Source of the DNA: JAAGZL01 sp050291725
Lineage (GTDB): Bacteria > Pseudomonadota > Gammaproteobacteria > Chromatiales > Chromatiaceae
Length of the DNA stretch: 61,133 nt
Reading direction: 5' to 3'
Assembly (NCBI GenBank): GCA_050291725.1
Contig: JBNKKH010000033.1
Span: forward strand, 1 to 61,133
Shown in pieces: positions 18,542-27,881 of the stretch (the stretch's first letter is position 1; each line of letters begins with the position of its first letter). Below the pieces are notes generated by a model. The model was not told the origin of the DNA. It ran no database searches and worked only from the letters and a program-made list of their open reading frames with translations. A program made the translations under genes and the position numbers.

Positions 18542-19369
18542 ATGAACAGTAAAACCATTGCCTTTATAGGTTGCGGAAACATGGCCGCCAGTTTAATAAA
18601 TGGATTGGTAGCGGATGGCTACAACCCCAAAAAAATCATAGCGAGCGATCCAGATAGCGCAAAAATCGCTCAGCTTTCCGGCCTTCTTGGCATCGAAACA
18701 GCATCTGACAATAGCAGCGCGATAGAGTCTGCCGAGATAGTTGTATTGGCGGTAAAGCCGCAAATGCTGGAACAGGTTGCAGCAGCCATGGCCCCCGCCA
18801 TACAAAAAGCGCAGCCGCTGGTTGTATCCATCGCTGCCGGGATACTGGAACAGGATATTGAAAACTGGTTGGGAGGAGGTGTAGCCCTGGTCAGAACCAT
18901 GCCCAATACTCCAGCCATGATTAAGGTTGGAGCTACCGTCCTACATGCCAACTCCATGGTCACCAGTGAACAGAAAAACCAGGCTGAGACCATTCTACGA
19001 GCCGTAGGCCTGACCCAGTGGGTGGATAGAGAAGAGCTGCTTGATGCAGTGACCGCCCTATCTGGAAGCGGTCCAGCCTATTTCTTCCTGGTTATGGAGG
19101 CTATGGAAGCTGCAGCCGTAGAGCTGGGATTACCTGAAGAGACAGCCCATCTTCTGACGCTACAAACGGCGCTGGGTGCTGCACGCATGGCCATGGAGAG
19201 CAGCGATACTCCTGCCGTTCTGAGAGAAAAGGTAACCTCCCCTGGCGGTACTACCGAAGCGGCCATAAAGAGGTTTGAAGAGGGAGGACTACGCGATCTG
19301 ATTAGCCAGGCCCTGACCGAGGCCCGTGATCGATCCATTGAGCTCTCAAAACTACTGGGGAGTAAATAA
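18542..19369 (+). CDS. proC: Pyrroline-5-carboxylate reductase
   Basis: A 275-aa NAD(P)H-dependent enzyme for the last step of proline synthesis. The Rossmann motif is IAFIGCGNMAASLINGL at the N-terminus. VRTMPNTPAMIKVGATVL, ALSGSGPAYFFLVMEAM and the signature VTSPGGTTEAAIKRFEEGG follow in the usual order. Length is normal. The last base of its stop is the first base of the yggT ATG, so translation is coupled. Confidence 0.96.
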   Translation: MNSKTIAFIGCGNMAASLINGLVADGYNPKKIIASDPDSAKIAQLSGLLGIETASDNSSAIESAEIVVLAVKPQMLEQVAAAMAPAIQKAQPLVVSIAAGILEQDIENWLGGGVALVRTMPNTPAMIKVGATVLHANSMVTSEQKNQAETILRAVGLTQWVDREELLDAVTALSGSGPAYFFLVMEAMEAAAVELGLPEETAHLLTLQTALGAARMAMESSDTPAVLREKVTSPGGTTEAAIKRFEEGGLRDLISQALTEARDRSIELSKLLGSK

Positions 19370-19944
19370 TGGGAAGCAGCTACTTCACAAATCCTGTTGT
19401 CTTCCTGATACAGGTACTGTTTGGGGCCTATATCTTGGTGGTAATGTTGCGTTTCCTGCTCCAACTAGTGAAAGCGGATTTCTATAACCCAGTTTCCCAA
19501 TTTATCGTAAAGGTCACTTCTCCAGTATTGATCTACCTAAGGAGAATAATCCCCGGGCTAGGTGGTATTGATCTGGCCTCTATCTTTTTGATGTGGATAC
19601 TAAAAACCATAGAACTGGCGCTTATTATTGCCCTTGCTGGCCTGCCGATCAGCCCAATGGTATTCGCCTGGGCCATACCAGAACTAATAAAGCTAGCCTT
19701 CAATGTGTTCATCTTTTCCATCCTGATTCAGGTGATTTTGAGCTGGGTCAATCCGGGAGCATATAACCCAGTTACTGCCCTGATCGACTCTTTGACTGAG
19801 CCGGTTTTGCGCCCGGCACGCAACATCCTCCCCCCCATGGGAGGCTTGGATCTATCGCCTATGGCCGCAATGATAGGCCTCTATCTCCTTCAGATGCTGC
19901 TACTCCCCCCTATTCTGCATCTCACTGGCAGCCCCTTTAGATAA
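19369..19944 (+). CDS. yggT: YggT family membrane protein
   Basis: A 191-aa integral membrane protein with two YggT repeats. The first has PVVFLIQVLFGAYILVVMLR and RIIPGLGGIDLASIF. The second has IQVILSWVNPGAYNPVTALI, then ARNILPPMGGLDLSPM. About four membrane segments are predicted by eye. The function is not firmly established. The family is often linked with proC and osmotic responses. The stop of proC and the start of yggU both touch this gene, giving a tight three-gene unit. Confidence 0.92.
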   Translation: MGSSYFTNPVVFLIQVLFGAYILVVMLRFLLQLVKADFYNPVSQFIVKVTSPVLIYLRRIIPGLGGIDLASIFLMWILKTIELALIIALAGLPISPMVFAWAIPELIKLAFNVFIFSILIQVILSWVNPGAYNPVTALIDSLTEPVLRPARNILPPMGGLDLSPMAAMIGLYLLQMLLLPPILHLTGSPFR

Positions 19945-20249
19945 TGGAAAATGGATGGTACAGATGGGATGGCAATGATCTGCTACTCTCCCTGAGGGTA
20001 CAGCCGCGCGCCAAGAGAGACCAGTTTATCGAACCCCATGGCGACCACTACAAGGCCCGGATAACCGCCCCACCGGTTGAAGGCAAAGCCAATGAGCATT
20101 TAGTTAAATTCCTGGCAAAAAGCTTTGGAGTAAAAAAATCCCAGGTCAGCATGCAGACAGGACAAACATCTAGAAATAAACTATTCCGTATCGCATCTCC
20201 GACAAAATTCCCAATTCCTGTTAAAAAGCAAAGGGTTGAAGCAATCTAA
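19944..20249 (+). CDS. yggU: YggU family protein (DUF167)
   Basis: A 101-aa small protein of the DUF167/UPF0235 family. It has LLSLRVQPRAKRDQFIEPHG, ITAPPVEGKANEHLVKFLAK and the basic VSMQTGQTSRNKLFRI. The role is unknown. It starts on the last base of the yggT stop, a conserved neighbourhood in gammaproteobacteria. Nothing unusual in length or composition. Confidence 0.92.
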   Translation: MENGWYRWDGNDLLLSLRVQPRAKRDQFIEPHGDHYKARITAPPVEGKANEHLVKFLAKSFGVKKSQVSMQTGQTSRNKLFRIASPTKFPIPVKKQRVEAI

Positions 20250-20330
20250 AAAAAGTTGGGAATAACCTGAAATATTGTCATATAATCATAGGATAATACG
20301 CCAACCGCGAGAAAACACTTTAAGAAACAC

Positions 20331-22307
20331 ATGGTTGACTCAATTTTAGAAAATCAGGTACAGGCCTACGGAAGATGGAAAGACGAACTCATCCGTACCC
20401 TGCATGAGTACCAAGATTGGCTGATAGGTAATGACCTGTCGGACAATGACAGCGACCAAGTAATTCAAGAATCTGTTGCTGCCCTCAACAGCAACAAGCT
20501 CACCATCGCCTTCGTAGCTGAGTTTTCCCGCGGCAAGACTGAACTGATAAACGCTATCTTCTTCGCCCATTTTGGCCGGCGTCTGCTTCCGTCTACTGCT
20601 GGACGTACCACCATGTGCCCCACAGAGATGTTCTATGACAATGAAGCAAAGAAGGCATATGTCCGCTTGCTTCCTATTGAGAGCAGACTACAAGATACCA
20701 GCCTAAAAGACCTGAAAAGAGAGGTTGGACAGTGGGTTAACTACCCCCTGGATCTGGATTCTCCAGATCAAATAGAAGATACGCTACGGGAAGTAGTAAA
20801 AACCCGCAGGGTTAGCCTAAGGGAGGCAGTACGCCTCGGTCTCTATGATCCTGATCTCCACCCTCACTTAGACAATCCACCAGCATTTGTAGAGATACCA
20901 CGCTGGCGCCATGCGCTGATCAGCTTCCCCCATCCACTCCTAAAGCAGGGCCTGAACATACTGGATACCCCAGGTCTTAACGCCCTTGGTAGCGAACCAG
21001 AACTAACCCTCAACATGCTACCAGCCTGCCAAGCGGTACTGTTTATTCTGGCAGCAGATACAGGCGTTACCAAAACAGATTTAGAAATGTGGCAAAACTA
21101 CATAAAGGGGTTCCAAAACAGTCGCAAACGCGGCCTTATGGTAGTGCTTAATAAGATTGACTCCCTGTGGGACGACCTGTCAGATGCCGATAAAGTAGAG
21201 CGAACTATCACCGGGCAGTGCCGCTCTACTGCCAGAATTCTAGGGATCAGCGAAGATGCCATATTCCCTACATCAGCCCGCAAAGGCCTGCTAGCAAAAA
21301 TTCGTAACGACGATGAACTTCTCACCAAGAGCAACCTAAAAAATCTGGAAGATCATCTGAGCAATAAGATCCTAAACTCGCGCCATGAGATTGTGCAAGA
21401 AACCATAATCTCAGATGTCAGCGACATGATAGATACCAGCTACGGCATGATCTCTTCAAAACTTGCTGGGGTTAACAATCAAATTGAAGAGCTGAATCAA
21501 ATAAGCGGCAAAAGCCAAGATGTAATCGAAGCCATGATGGATAAAACCAGGCAAGAACAAGCCCTGTATATGAAAAACATCCAAAGCTTCCAGGCCAGCC
21601 GTAAGGTGTTAAAAGAGCACGCTATGATTCTGCGCAGAGCTCTGGATATGGACCGACTGGAAAAGAGAATCAAAAAAACCCGCAATAACATGGCCGAAAA
21701 CTGGACCACCCTTGGCCTTAAAACCAACATGTATCAGCTGTTCGAGGAGCTACGAGCAGATATGATGGTGGTAAGAAAAGAGAGTGATCAGATTAAAAAA
21801 CTGATCCGAACCATCTACCAACGCTTCCATAACGAACACGGTTTTACTGCAGCACAACCTAAGATGTTCTCAATAATGCGCTATCTGACTGACCTAGAAC
21901 TCCTCACCAAAGAGGCGGAGATATTCCGCAACAGTCCGGTAACGGCCATGACGGAAAAACATTTTGTGGTAAAAAGATTCTTCGTGGCCATGGTCAGCAA
22001 GGCCAGGGACATATTTTTCCAGGCGCGCCAGGAGATCAATTCCTGGATAAAAATATGCCTAGAACCTTTGGTATATGAGATCCATAATCATCACGCCAAT
22101 ATTGAGCAGCACCTGCAGGATCTGAAAAAGATTAGTCTTTCTCGTGAAACCCTAAACGATAGGATCAAGGAACTTGAGCAACAACACGAGGATATTTCGG
22201 AAGATTTGACAGCCCTGCGCAATATGCACAACAAGCTGGTAAACCTACATACCTGGGATGGTGTTGAGCGCCCTAAACCACGTTTAGTGAAACATAACAG
22301 CGCCTAG
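20331..22307 (+). CDS. Bacterial dynamin-family GTPase
   Basis: A 658-aa protein with an N-terminal GTPase domain of the dynamin superfamily. The P-loop reads AEFSRGKTELINA (K69, T70). A switch I-type threonine lies in AGRTTMCPTEM (about 91-101). G3 is ILDTPGLNALG (D212-G215) and G4 is VVLNKIDSLW (N274-D277). The C-terminal half is helical, with heptad-like segments around residues 370-430 and 600-640 that fit a dynamin stalk. No clear transmembrane helix is visible. Bacterial dynamins remodel or stabilise membranes, and this one could do so at the inner membrane. It stands alone between yggU and metX, with an 81-bp gap upstream. Confidence 0.85.
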   Translation: MVDSILENQVQAYGRWKDELIRTLHEYQDWLIGNDLSDNDSDQVIQESVAALNSNKLTIAFVAEFSRGKTELINAIFFAHFGRRLLPSTAGRTTMCPTEMFYDNEAKKAYVRLLPIESRLQDTSLKDLKREVGQWVNYPLDLDSPDQIEDTLREVVKTRRVSLREAVRLGLYDPDLHPHLDNPPAFVEIPRWRHALISFPHPLLKQGLNILDTPGLNALGSEPELTLNMLPACQAVLFILAADTGVTKTDLEMWQNYIKGFQNSRKRGLMVVLNKIDSLWDDLSDADKVERTITGQCRSTARILGISEDAIFPTSARKGLLAKIRNDDELLTKSNLKNLEDHLSNKILNSRHEIVQETIISDVSDMIDTSYGMISSKLAGVNNQIEELNQISGKSQDVIEAMMDKTRQEQALYMKNIQSFQASRKVLKEHAMILRRALDMDRLEKRIKKTRNNMAENWTTLGLKTNMYQLFEELRADMMVVRKESDQIKKLIRTIYQRFHNEHGFTAAQPKMFSIMRYLTDLELLTKEAEIFRNSPVTAMTEKHFVVKRFFVAMVSKARDIFFQARQEINSWIKICLEPLVYEIHNHHANIEQHLQDLKKISLSRETLNDRIKELEQQHEDISEDLTALRNMHNKLVNLHTWDGVERPKPRLVKHNSA

Positions 22308-22314
22308 GTCATAT

Positions 22315-22428
22315 TAATACTAATTGGGTCGTCGGCGTTGTCAGTCGATCATTTATAATCCTAAACTTCTCTCCTTCCGCCCTGCTGGACAAAAAATGGT
22401 CTCAGCGACGATAATCCAATTACTATTA
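22315..22428. repeat. Long-spaced inverted repeat upstream of metX
   Basis: The arm at 22315-22334 (TAATACTAATTGGGTCGTCG) is matched by the reverse complement of 22406-22428, apart from one substitution and a three-base insertion. The 71-nt spacer holds a TATAAT at 22354-22359. The repeat sits 76 bp before metX. It may fold as a leader RNA or frame a promoter. It does not match the MetJ box or a riboswitch that I know. Confidence 0.5.
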
Positions 22429-22504
22429 ACAGTCCCGAACGCATATGCACCAATGTTGCGTCATGTTAGACTGCTGCGGTCATAAACAAACAAGCTAAAT
22501 CCAA

Positions 22505-23650
22505 ATGTCCGAGCCATATCCTTCCGACTCTGTCGGACTGGTAAAACCGAAAAAAAAGGTCTTTGCTGAGCCGATCTCTCTGATCAGTGGTCGTACCCTA
22601 CCCGGGTATGAACTGGTCTATGAGACCTATGGCGAGCTCAATTCAGACAAGAGCAATGCTCTGCTGATCTGTCATGCGCTATCCGGCGATCATCATGCAG
22701 CCGGATATTATGCAAACGAAGAGAAACCGGGCTGGTGGGATAGCTGCATAGGCCCAGGTAAGCCATTTGATACCAATAAATTCCATATCGTATCGGTCAA
22801 TAACATTGGTAGCTGCAAAGGCTCCACAGGCCCCAATACCATCAACCCAGAGACTGGCAATTTTTACGGACCTGATTTCCCCATAGTTACAGTCAAAGAC
22901 TGGGTGCAGACGCAATACGCCCTGATGCGGAGCTTAGACATAGAAAAATGGGCTGCCGTGATCGGTGGCAGCTTGGGCGGCATGCAGGCCATGCAGTGGG
23001 CCATAGATTACCCAGATAAAATAGCTCATGCTCTGGTTATAGCATCCGCTTCCAAACTATCTGCTCAGAACATAGGCTTCAACGAAGTTGCCAGACAGGC
23101 CATACTATCCGATCCGGATTTTCATGGTGGTCACTTCTACTCCCACGACACCATACCCCGGCGTGGACTGATGCTGGCCCGCATGCTAGGACATATCACC
23201 TATCTATCGGATGACGCCATGCGGGCAAAGTTTGGGCGGGAATTGCGCGAGGGACAGCTCAACTATGACTTCAATGTAGAGTTTCAGGTAGAGAGCTATC
23301 TGCGTTATCAGGGCCAATCCTTTGTGAACCGCTTTGATGCCAACAGCTATCTGCTAATGACCAAAGCGCTGGACTACTTCGACCCCGCCAGTGAGTACAA
23401 TAACGATCTGGTTGCGGCCTTAAAACATGCCACAGCCAAATTTATGGTGATCTCATTTACCAGCGACTGGCGTTTCTCCCCTGAACGCTCCAAGGAGATC
23501 GTCAAGGCATTAATAGATGCAAAACGCCAGGTGAGCTACGGAGAAGTTGAAGCATCGGGCGGACATGACGCCTTTCTGATGCCAATCGAATACTATATGC
23601 AACTACTGAACTCCTATATGGACCAGATAGCTGAAGAGGTACGGGCATGA
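22505..23650 (+). CDS. metX: Homoserine O-acyltransferase MetX
   Basis: A 381-aa alpha/beta-hydrolase acyltransferase activating homoserine for methionine synthesis. The nucleophile elbow is GGSLGGM with S156. The catalytic Asp (SFTSDWRFSP) and His (ASGGHDAFLMP) lie in the C-terminal third. Many gammaproteobacterial MetX proteins coupled to MetW use succinyl-CoA rather than acetyl-CoA, so a homoserine O-succinyltransferase is plausible here, but the acyl donor cannot be decided by eye. The stop overlaps metW by four bases. Confidence 0.94.
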   Translation: MSEPYPSDSVGLVKPKKKVFAEPISLISGRTLPGYELVYETYGELNSDKSNALLICHALSGDHHAAGYYANEEKPGWWDSCIGPGKPFDTNKFHIVSVNNIGSCKGSTGPNTINPETGNFYGPDFPIVTVKDWVQTQYALMRSLDIEKWAAVIGGSLGGMQAMQWAIDYPDKIAHALVIASASKLSAQNIGFNEVARQAILSDPDFHGGHFYSHDTIPRRGLMLARMLGHITYLSDDAMRAKFGRELREGQLNYDFNVEFQVESYLRYQGQSFVNRFDANSYLLMTKALDYFDPASEYNNDLVAALKHATAKFMVISFTSDWRFSPERSKEIVKALIDAKRQVSYGEVEASGGHDAFLMPIEYYMQLLNSYMDQIAEEVRA

Positions 23651-24249
23651 TGCAGCGACCCGACCTATCCAACATTAAACAGTGGATCAAACCAGAAACG
23701 CGGGTGCTGGACCTGGGTTGTGGCGATGGCACCCTACTCTGCATGCTGCGGGATGAACTGGGGGTCACCGGTTACGGCCTGGAGATTGAGTCAGAGAATA
23801 TCATCCAGTGCCTACGCAAAGGGATTAATGTAATTCAACGAGATCTGGATGCAGGTCTAAGTGACTTTGATGAACAGTCATTCGATTACGTCATCATGAC
23901 TCAGACACTGCAGGCGGTACATTTTCCTGACCGGCTATTTCAAGAAATGCTGCGTGTGGGACGGGAAGGCATAGTTACCTTCCCCAATTTTGGTTACTGG
24001 GTTAACCGCCTTCAACTAGGATTCGGTGGTAAGATGCCGGTATCAAAATCCCTGCCAGCCCAATGGTATGACACCCAAAACATCCATCTATGTACGGTAA
24101 AGGATTTTGAAAATCTATGCCGGGCTCATGACATAGCCATCCTGGAACGGGTAGTTGTGGACAGAAATCACAGAGCCAATATAGACTTTCTACCAAACCT
24201 ATTGGGTGAGATTGCACTCTTTCGTTGCCAGGGCAGTAACGGAAAATAG
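23647..24249 (+). CDS. metW: MetW methyltransferase-like protein
   Basis: A 200-aa SAM-dependent methyltransferase-fold protein. Motif I is VLDLGCGDGTL at 20-30. DYVIMTQTLQAVHFPDRL and GREGIVTFPNFGYWVNRLQL are the MetW-specific strings. MetW works with MetX in methionine biosynthesis. The start ATG overlaps the metX stop (ATGATG, either codon possible). Cotranscription with metX is near certain. Confidence 0.95.
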   Translation: MMQRPDLSNIKQWIKPETRVLDLGCGDGTLLCMLRDELGVTGYGLEIESENIIQCLRKGINVIQRDLDAGLSDFDEQSFDYVIMTQTLQAVHFPDRLFQEMLRVGREGIVTFPNFGYWVNRLQLGFGGKMPVSKSLPAQWYDTQNIHLCTVKDFENLCRAHDIAILERVVVDRNHRANIDFLPNLLGEIALFRCQGSNGK

Positions 24250-24323
24250 AGCTGCAAACAGCTTGCAAAACGACAACCCATGGGTTGAACCACACTTAAA
24301 GACAACTCTTAAGACACATACAT

Positions 24324-24773
24324 ATGAAACGTTACAGCAAAATACCGGCATATCTCCTCTGTGCAATATTGATGATTGCAACATCTGCTGCTGCAGAAAA
24401 CAGCACTAGCAGTGGTAGCTACACGGTTCATCATAATGCGTTGAAATCCGATTTCCTGACACCAGCCATAGCCAAGGCTTATAACATCCAACGTAGTAAA
24501 TTTCGCGGCCTGGTGAATATTAGCGTCATCAAGGAAACGCCAGGAACCGAAGGAACTCCAGTCAAAGCAGCAGTCAAAATAGAGGCTATGAGCCTAAGCG
24601 GTGTGCCCAAAGAGATAACACTGGTAGAAATTGTCGAAGACAGCGCCATCTATTACATAGGCGACTTTCCGGTAATCAACCGAGAAATAGTCAACTTCAC
24701 TCTGGAGGTTACCCCCCATGGCGAAGAGAAACCCATACGCGCAAGATTCAGCCAGCAGTTCTACATAGATTAA
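24324..24773 (+). CDS. DUF4426 family exported protein
   Basis: A 149-aa protein with an N-terminal signal peptide (KRYSKIPAYLLCAILMIAT, probable cleavage after ASAAA-like residues about 25). The mature part contains YTVHHNALKSDFLTPAIAKA and RSKFRGLVNISVIKE, which I recognise as DUF4426. The family is predicted to be periplasmic and its function is unknown. Its habit of following metW, seen here with a 74-bp gap, is the only clue to its role. Confidence 0.85.
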   Translation: MKRYSKIPAYLLCAILMIATSAAAENSTSSGSYTVHHNALKSDFLTPAIAKAYNIQRSKFRGLVNISVIKETPGTEGTPVKAAVKIEAMSLSGVPKEITLVEIVEDSAIYYIGDFPVINREIVNFTLEVTPHGEEKPIRARFSQQFYID

Positions 24774-24785
24774 CTCCAGGCCCTT

Positions 24786-25760
24786 ATGTTACTAAATATA
24801 GCAGCAGTCATTTTCGGCTTTGCCATCCTGGTATGGGGCTCGGATAGATTTATCGCCGGTGCTGCCGCCATAGCCCGTAACATGGGGGTTTCTCCCCTTC
24901 TGATCGGACTAACCATTGTCGGCTTTGGCACCTCAGCACCAGAGGTGCTAGTCTCTGCCATGGCTTCACTACAGGGCAATCCTGGGCTAGCCATAGGTAA
25001 CGCCCTGGGATCCAACATTGCAAACATAGCTCTCATACTTGGAATTACCGCCCTGGTTTCCCCTCTCACGGTTAAATCTAACACCCTGAAACGTGAGTAC
25101 CCAATGCTGCTAGCAGTATCGCTGTTGGCACTGCTTCTGATGCTGGATGGGTCACTGGACCGAATGGACGGCATTATACTAGTCGCGGCGTTGTTATTAG
25201 TGTTATTTGGAATGATCAGCATAGGCATTGGCAGTCGCAGCAGCGACCCCATGAATGTTGATTATGATGCGGAAATACCGGAAGACATGCCTAATGGCCG
25301 AGCAGTCACATGGTTCATCATAGGACTGGCCCTACTTCTGCTGAGTTCACGCATGCTGATATGGGGAGCTGTAAATATTGCTCAGACATTCGGAGTCAGC
25401 GATCTGATTATCGGTCTGACCATAATAGCCATAGGAACCAGCCTACCAGAACTGGCCGCAGGCGTCACCAGCGCTTTAAAAAATGAGCACGATATCGCCA
25501 TCGGCAATATTATCGGATCCAACATGTATAACCTGCTGGCGGTACTGCCAATGCCTGGCCTAATCGTACCCGGCAGCTTTAGTCCAGAGATTATGAATAG
25601 AGACATGCCGGTCATGATTGGGCTAACTCTGCTGATGTTTATGATGAGTTACGGCTTTCGCAGAAATGGCAGAATCAACCGCTTTGAAGGGCTTTTGCTG
25701 TTCTTTGCTTTCATCGGTTACCAGGGAATGCTATTTTTAGGCATTCAAAAAATCATATAA
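24786..25760 (+). CDS. Calcium/sodium antiporter, YrbG family
   Basis: A 324-aa CaCA-superfamily transporter with about ten membrane segments. The two inverted alpha repeats are visible: GFGTSAPEVLVSAMASLQGN then AIGNALGSNIANIALILG, and AIGTSLPELAAGVTSALK then AIGNIIGSNMYNLLAVL. The GTS-PE motif pair forms the cation site. It precedes kdsD, as yrbG does in E. coli. The ion actually exchanged cannot be told. It begins 12 bp after the DUF4426 gene and may start the lps/lpt operon. Confidence 0.92.
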   Translation: MLLNIAAVIFGFAILVWGSDRFIAGAAAIARNMGVSPLLIGLTIVGFGTSAPEVLVSAMASLQGNPGLAIGNALGSNIANIALILGITALVSPLTVKSNTLKREYPMLLAVSLLALLLMLDGSLDRMDGIILVAALLLVLFGMISIGIGSRSSDPMNVDYDAEIPEDMPNGRAVTWFIIGLALLLLSSRMLIWGAVNIAQTFGVSDLIIGLTIIAIGTSLPELAAGVTSALKNEHDIAIGNIIGSNMYNLLAVLPMPGLIVPGSFSPEIMNRDMPVMIGLTLLMFMMSYGFRRNGRINRFEGLLLFFAFIGYQGMLFLGIQKII

Positions 25761-25768
25761 TTGAGACT

Positions 25769-26767
25769 ATGCACCAGGAACTACCACTTTCAGACGAGGA
25801 GTCAGAACGGCTACAGGCCCTGGGACAGGCTGTTATCCGGCATGAGACCGATGCTGTCCAGTCACTAACTGGGCGGGTAAACCAGGACTTTGCTCGTGCC
25901 TGCTGCTACATGCTGGGCTGTACTGGTCGAATTGTAGTTCTAGGCATGGGCAAATCTGGCCACATTGGTAATAAGATAGCTGCAACTCTAGCCAGTACCG
26001 GCACCCCAGCCTTTTTCGTACACCCAGGCGAAGCCAGCCACGGCGACCTGGGAATGATAACCGCCAGCGATGTAGTATTGGCCCTATCCAACTCGGGTGA
26101 AACCAGGGAACTGCTAACGATTCTCCCTCTAATAAAGCGTCTGGACGTACCTCTGATAGCCATGACTGGCAACCACAACTCAAATCTAGCCAAAGAGGCA
26201 GATATTCACATAGACGTAAGTGTGGAACAGGAGGCCTGTCCTCTTAACCTGGCCCCAACCTCCAGCACCACGGCCACTCTGGTTATGGGGGATGCCCTGG
26301 CCATAGCCCTGCTGGAGTCGCGGGGATTTACCGAAGATGACTTTGCCAAATCCCACCCCGGAGGCACCCTAGGGCGCCGGCTACTCCTGCACATCAGCGA
26401 CATTATGCATGTAGATTCTGCAATACCTAGGGTGGACACTCAGGCATCCCTACGCGACGGTCTTATGGAGATGACAGATAAGGGGCTGGGCATGACTGTA
26501 GTAGTAGATGAAGAGAACAGAGTCATCGGGGTATATACTGATGGTGACCTAAGACGTACCCTAGACCAAGGCATTGATATCCACAGCTGCGGTATATCTG
26601 AAGTTATGACCAACTCCTGCGAGGTAGCTACTGCTGATATGTTGGCTGCTGAGGCCCTAAAGATAATGCAGGAAAAGAAAATAAACGCCATACCGATTGT
26701 GGATGAGAACAGATCTCTAATCGGCGTCATTAATATGCATGATCTGCTTCGAGCAGGCGTGGTCTGA
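25769..26767 (+). CDS. kdsD: Arabinose-5-phosphate isomerase
   Basis: A 332-aa enzyme converting ribulose-5-phosphate to arabinose-5-phosphate for KDO synthesis. The SIS domain holds VVLGMGKSGHIGNKIAATLA (about 57-75), FVHPGEASHGDLGMI, and LALSNSGETRELL. Two CBS domains follow (MHVDSAIPRVDTQASLRDGL, then VMTNSCEVATADMLAAEALK). Length and order are typical. It is followed after 20 bp by kdsC, as in most proteobacteria. Confidence 0.96.
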   Translation: MHQELPLSDEESERLQALGQAVIRHETDAVQSLTGRVNQDFARACCYMLGCTGRIVVLGMGKSGHIGNKIAATLASTGTPAFFVHPGEASHGDLGMITASDVVLALSNSGETRELLTILPLIKRLDVPLIAMTGNHNSNLAKEADIHIDVSVEQEACPLNLAPTSSTTATLVMGDALAIALLESRGFTEDDFAKSHPGGTLGRRLLLHISDIMHVDSAIPRVDTQASLRDGLMEMTDKGLGMTVVVDEENRVIGVYTDGDLRRTLDQGIDIHSCGISEVMTNSCEVATADMLAAEALKIMQEKKINAIPIVDENRSLIGVINMHDLLRAGVV

Positions 26768-26787
26768 ACCAGATCTGGATAAACTGA

Positions 26788-27306
26788 ATGACTCAAATCG
26801 CAGACAAACTCAAACAGATTCGCCTAGTTATATTCGACGTAGACGGAGTGCTAACTGACGGCAGCCTAATAATGGGTGACGATGGACAAGAGTATAAAGC
26901 CTTCAACGCCAAAGATGGCCATGGAATGAAGATGCTGCTGGCATCAGGGGTTGAGATTGGAATTATTTCTGCCCGCAACTCACTGGTTGTCAGCAATCGC
27001 ATGCAGAGCCTGGGAATTGAACACATCTATCAGGGACAGAGGAACAAACTTAAAGCGTTTACCGATCTAAAAAAGAGACTAAAACTAAAATCTGATCAGA
27101 TAGCCTATGTTGGAGATGATCTGCTTGATCTATGCATCATGCGTAAAGTCGGACTTCCCATAGCAGTGCGGGATGCAACCAAAGAGGTAGTTGAGTTATC
27201 AGCTTGGCAGACAGACGCTGTAGGAGGTAAAGGAGCCGCCCGTGAGATATGTGAGGCAATAATGCAGGCTCAGGGCAGTTATAGCGACATCATAGCAAGG
27301 TACTAA
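26788..27306 (+). CDS. kdsC: KDO-8-phosphate phosphatase
   Basis: A 172-aa HAD-family phosphatase that releases KDO from KDO-8-P. The nucleophile motif is IFDVDGVLTDG with D17 and D19. KAFNAKDGHGMKML, ISARNSLVVSNR and YVGDDLLDLCIMRKVGL complete the motif set. There is no cap domain, consistent with tetrameric KdsC. It is between kdsD and lptC. Confidence 0.96.
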   Translation: MTQIADKLKQIRLVIFDVDGVLTDGSLIMGDDGQEYKAFNAKDGHGMKMLLASGVEIGIISARNSLVVSNRMQSLGIEHIYQGQRNKLKAFTDLKKRLKLKSDQIAYVGDDLLDLCIMRKVGLPIAVRDATKEVVELSAWQTDAVGGKGAAREICEAIMQAQGSYSDIIARY

Positions 27307-27317
27307 GCAAAACAGCC

Positions 27318-27881
27318 ATGGGAGATAAGAATCTAATAATTGGAATTATCCTGGCCATACTGGCCTTGGGCTCCAGCTGGATCGTCTCTGTAACTACGGA
27401 AGAAGAACCCAAACGCGGTGCTGCAGAACATAAGATGGATTACTACCTGAAGAACTTTACCACCACGCTCATGGGAGAAGACGGCAAACCAGATAAAGTA
27501 CTCCGCGCCAAGCGCATGATTCACTATCCAGATGACGACACAACAGAGCTGGATGAGCCACACATAACCATGTTTGAAGCAACCGTTCCAAAATGGAAAA
27601 TAAAATCAGAAAACGGATGGCTCTCAGGTGATGGAGAACTACTACTGCTTCAGGGCAAGGTGACCATGGATCGACCAAAAAGCGCTGATTCAGGTCCCAT
27701 TCATATGGTAACTCGTAACCTGAGAGTACAGCCAGAACAGGACTATGCGGAAACGGAAGAGTCGATTACTATTACCACTCCAAATAACCGAATCAAATCG
27801 AAAGGCATGCAAGCTTGGTTAGCTACACCAACAAGAATTAAGTTCCTGGCTAAAGTTAGAGGAAAATATGAGGTCGACTAG
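27318..27881 (+). CDS. lptC: LPS export protein LptC
   Basis: A 187-aa bitopic protein with an N-terminal membrane helix (LIIGIILAILALGSSWIVSV) and a periplasmic beta-jellyroll. MDYYLKNFTTTLMGEDGKP and WLSGDGELLLLQGKVTMDR are typical strings. LptC moves LPS from the LptBFG extractor to LptA. Its 3' end overlaps lptA by 14 bp. lptF and lptG are not in the window. Confidence 0.93.
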   Translation: MGDKNLIIGIILAILALGSSWIVSVTTEEEPKRGAAEHKMDYYLKNFTTTLMGEDGKPDKVLRAKRMIHYPDDDTTELDEPHITMFEATVPKWKIKSENGWLSGDGELLLLQGKVTMDRPKSADSGPIHMVTRNLRVQPEQDYAETEESITITTPNNRIKSKGMQAWLATPTRIKFLAKVRGKYEVD

